A stretch of 64,000 nucleotides of DNA from Pseudovibrio sp. Ad37 (GTDB taxonomy: Bacteria > Pseudomonadota > Alphaproteobacteria > Rhizobiales > Stappiaceae): the NCBI RefSeq assembly GCF_001623075.1, contig NZ_LMCF01000024.1, positions 175,043 to 239,042 of the forward strand. The letters run 5' to 3'. How positions within the stretch are numbered: the stretch's first letter is position 1; the number at the start of each line of letters is the position of its first letter. This document shows positions 62,315 through 64,000 of this stretch, one piece after another. A program made the position numbers and the translations under genes. Under the pieces are notes generated by a model. The model ran no database searches. It worked only from the letters and a program-made list of their open reading frames with translations, and had not been told where the DNA came from.

Positions 62315-63031
62315 ATGAAGCTCAAGTTTCGTTGCCTGCCAGAACTCCACGGACATATTCCTGAGCCGGTAGAAGCAAAGGCATCACTGCCTGATTGGTT
62401 GAAAGACATCCCTTCAACGGCTGAAAGTGAGTTGCTGGGCAACGAACAGGTGCGCACACTCAAACACTGCCCACCAATCATCGACGGTTTTTCAACGGGC
62501 ATCCTCTTCAAGCTGCCCTGTGATGTGACGATGAAAGGCGGCGAGTTCTCATGGCACTGGCCAAAGCCAGTCTCACCAAAAGCACAACAAACCCGATCAC
62601 CCATCGGCCTGCATGTGCCAGAACAGGCAACCGGTGCGCCACTGAGAACAAACCCGGGCGACTTCATTATCAAGCTCAATAACTTCTGGAGCATTGAGGC
62701 CCCTGAAGGCATCTCACTGCTCTTCACCCATCCGCTTAATCGCGAAGAGTTGCCGTTCAGAACACTGGCAGGTGTGGTGGATTGTGACCGCTTCAAAGGT
62801 GGCTTCGTTCATTTTCCAGCGCTTTGGAAAGACCCAAAATTCGAAGGCACGCTAAAAGCAGGCACTCCAATCGCACAAGCTTTCCCATTCAAGCGAGAGG
62901 CGTTGGAGCTGGATTGCGCTCCGATGGATGAAGACGAATTCGAAACCCATCTGGACACACAAGGCAAACTACAGGCAGAACCGGGCCACTACCGCAAATC
63001 TGTCCGTGCCAAGCGCTCCGTTGAAGCTTAA
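62315..63031 (+). CDS. Hypothetical protein
   Basis: A 238-residue soluble protein with no signal or membrane segment. N-terminal ELHGHIPEPVEAKASLPDWLKD is followed by HCPPIIDGFSTGILFKLPCDV and WSIEAPEGISLLFTHPLNRE. The pattern is like DUF6065-type proteins of phages and bacteria, from memory, but I am not sure. Function is unknown. It follows the SRPBCC gene by 60 bp. Confidence 0.7.
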   Translation: MKLKFRCLPELHGHIPEPVEAKASLPDWLKDIPSTAESELLGNEQVRTLKHCPPIIDGFSTGILFKLPCDVTMKGGEFSWHWPKPVSPKAQQTRSPIGLHVPEQATGAPLRTNPGDFIIKLNNFWSIEAPEGISLLFTHPLNREELPFRTLAGVVDCDRFKGGFVHFPALWKDPKFEGTLKAGTPIAQAFPFKREALELDCAPMDEDEFETHLDTQGKLQAEPGHYRKSVRAKRSVEA

Positions 63032-63051
63032 GAGGCCAGTCATAGACCGTC

Positions 63052-63633
63052 TTATGGAAGCATAGCTTTCGAGTTCAATGGCACGCGCCCGAATGATCCT
63101 TGGCTCATAATTTTCAGCAATTCAGGGCGCACAGGCGGATTGTTGGCAAACAATCGCCGCAACATGTTGATGCCTTCATCATTGCCCTGCATCTGCATGG
63201 CTTCTGCTGCACCAAGAATATTCTCAGCATCATTTTCCAGCTCAGCCCGCTTTTGGAAGGCTTGCAGGGCCAGGTCCGGAACCTCCATGTGCAGTGCAAT
63301 GCGGGCAAGGTTCAGCAAACCATCGCTATCATCAGGGTAGGCGGCGGTGAACTCGGCAAAGTCATTGAGCGCTGAGGCAAAATCCTCCATGTCCAGACAA
63401 GCCGCAGCCCGTTCAAACATAGCGCCTTTGTGTTGTGGGTTGAGGTCCAGTGTCTTCTGGAAATTCTCAAGGGCCTGCACATTGTTGCCCGCACGGCGGC
63501 GCACGAGGCCAAGGTTGTACCAAAGGCTCGGGTTGGTCTCATCCTCCTCCAGCATGAGAAGAATGTACTTTTCCGCTACCGCCCAATCCTTCTGTGCAAT
63601 CGCAGCTTCCAGCTTTTCGAGAATCTCTTCCAT
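63052..63633 (-). CDS. Tetratricopeptide-repeat protein
   Basis: A 193-residue protein made of about four TPR-like units: KDWAVAEKYILLMLEEDETNPSLWYNLGLVRRRAG, NNVQALENFQKTLDLNPQHKGAMFERAAACLD, and so on. AAAGGGCG lies before ATG 63633; the longer frame is unlikely. No signal peptide. A protein-protein adaptor role is generic to TPR proteins. Confidence 0.83.
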   Translation of the reverse strand: MEEILEKLEAAIAQKDWAVAEKYILLMLEEDETNPSLWYNLGLVRRRAGNNVQALENFQKTLDLNPQHKGAMFERAAACLDMEDFASALNDFAEFTAAYPDDSDGLLNLARIALHMEVPDLALQAFQKRAELENDAENILGAAEAMQMQGNDEGINMLRRLFANNPPVRPELLKIMSQGSFGRVPLNSKAMLP

Positions 63634-63871
63634 CGTTCGCCCTTTGTTACGCCCCACAAACGCGGCCCCATCACGGAAGCCGGAACCCGCTTGCAAGACC
63701 TATTTAAAGACGCAGGCCATTTAAATACAATTACCAAAGGTAAGAGGGGGAGGACACTGCACTTCAATTGAGCACTAAACGCTAAACATGATAGTTGCAT
63801 GACGTCTGCACTGCCGCATATGAAGGTTTGCCGATTAATTATTATTCCTCAGCTTCTTGAGCCTCCCCCTT

Positions 63872-64000
63872 TGAAGTGGTCCACGCCTATAGTTAGGAAA
63901 CCGGAGGACCATAGATGGCTATCAAGCGCCCCAAACCTGAAGATATTGTTGTGAAGTTACGGCAGGTTGAAGTTCTGATGGGGCAAGGCATGCCCCGGAT
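63872..64000 (+). mobile_element. Left end of an IS3-family insertion sequence
   Basis: TGAAGTGGTCCACGCC at 63872 fits the terminal inverted repeat of IS3-family elements of the type with a short leader AGTTAGGAAACCGGAGG before orfA. The element runs off the window edge, so its right end and target duplication are not visible. Confidence 0.8.
63915..64000 (+). CDS. IS3-family transposase OrfA, N-terminal part (truncated by window edge)
   Basis: The first 28 codons, MAIKRPKPEDIVVKLRQVE onward, match the N-terminus of OrfA (helix-turn-helix part) of IS3-family elements that start KPEEIVAKLRQVDVL. GGAGG precedes the ATG. The gene continues past 64000. Confidence 0.85.
   Translation, partial: MAIKRPKPEDIVVKLRQVEVLMGQGMPR

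Noticed and set aside
1..64000. tRNA, rRNA, CRISPR arrays, prophage or plasmid functions
   Set aside because: No cloverleaf-like GGTTCGAATCC segments, no repeat-spacer arrays and no phage or conjugation genes were seen on reading both strands.

Overview
The window looks like chromosome of a marine-type alphaproteobacterium of the Hyphomicrobiales (Rhizobiales). The signs are an intermediate GC content, a RibB fused to a RibA-like domain that lacks its zinc cysteines, a TIGR02301-type protein, an HDAC/xseB/dxs/tlyA gene set, an acrylyl-CoA reductase, and scattered repeats of the CCGAAAA...TTTTCGG and AGAGCGCGTTCCGTTTGATTG types common in this order. A Pseudovibrio-like organism is my best guess, but the sequence alone does not prove it. 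I see no rRNA, tRNA, CRISPR array or prophage. The only mobile element is the left end of an IS3-family insertion sequence at the right edge.

Layout. 0-8.7 kb: a secreted protein, an MFS carrier, AcuI, a SleB-type cell-wall hydrolase, a translationally coupled trio (HD hydrolase, dual-specificity-type phosphatase, NrtR-like Nudix regulator) and YgfZ. 9-11 kb: btaA-btaB for the phosphorus-free betaine lipid DGTS. 11-18 kb: small conserved proteins, a LysE exporter, a NUDIX pair, a YedK/HMCES-type SRAP protein, an SDR and a GlcD-like flavoprotein. 18-25 kb: fabI, a histidine phosphatase, a FabMG-like protein, aroC and a riboflavin gene with an added N-terminal DNA-binding domain. 25-31 kb: methyltransferases, small membrane proteins, an RNA methyltransferase and a chemoreceptor. 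31-39 kb: tlyA, a copper-delivery block (SCO, PCu(A)C, a DUF2946-like protein), an MFS carrier, dxs, xseB and a histone-deacetylase-like hydrolase. 39-47 kb: tsaC, a fatty-acid-degradation operon, a DnaJ-like protein, a lipoprotein and pdxH. 48-52.6 kb: a HAD phosphatase, a DUF1499 protein, a C-S lyase and an MBL hydrolase. 53-57 kb: a SitABCD/TroABCD-like Mn/Fe importer. 57-62 kb: a PotDABC-like importer preceded by a good Pho box. 62-64 kb: an SRPBCC protein, an unknown protein, a TPR protein and the IS3 end.

Points most worth a second look: (1) RibB/X carries an N-terminal Cro-like helix-turn-helix. A 17-bp palindrome sits just upstream, and an excellent internal Shine-Dalgarno and GTG would yield a second RibB without the HTH. 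No FMN riboswitch is recognisable, so this may be a protein-based, self-regulating riboflavin gene. (2) The 700 bp before it contain strong RNA-like structure matching no family I recognise. (3) Two further intergenic regions hold small-RNA candidates with intrinsic terminators, one of them with an exposed CCUCCCCC anti-Shine-Dalgarno stretch. (4) The PotB-like permease carries an unusual insertion of about 130 residues with three LNPF(G/A)xP repeats. (5) A Pho box precedes the polyamine-type importer, which with btaAB suggests a phosphate-limitation theme. Many CDS starts were adjusted from the longest frame by ribosome-binding site and family N-terminus, as noted in each entry.
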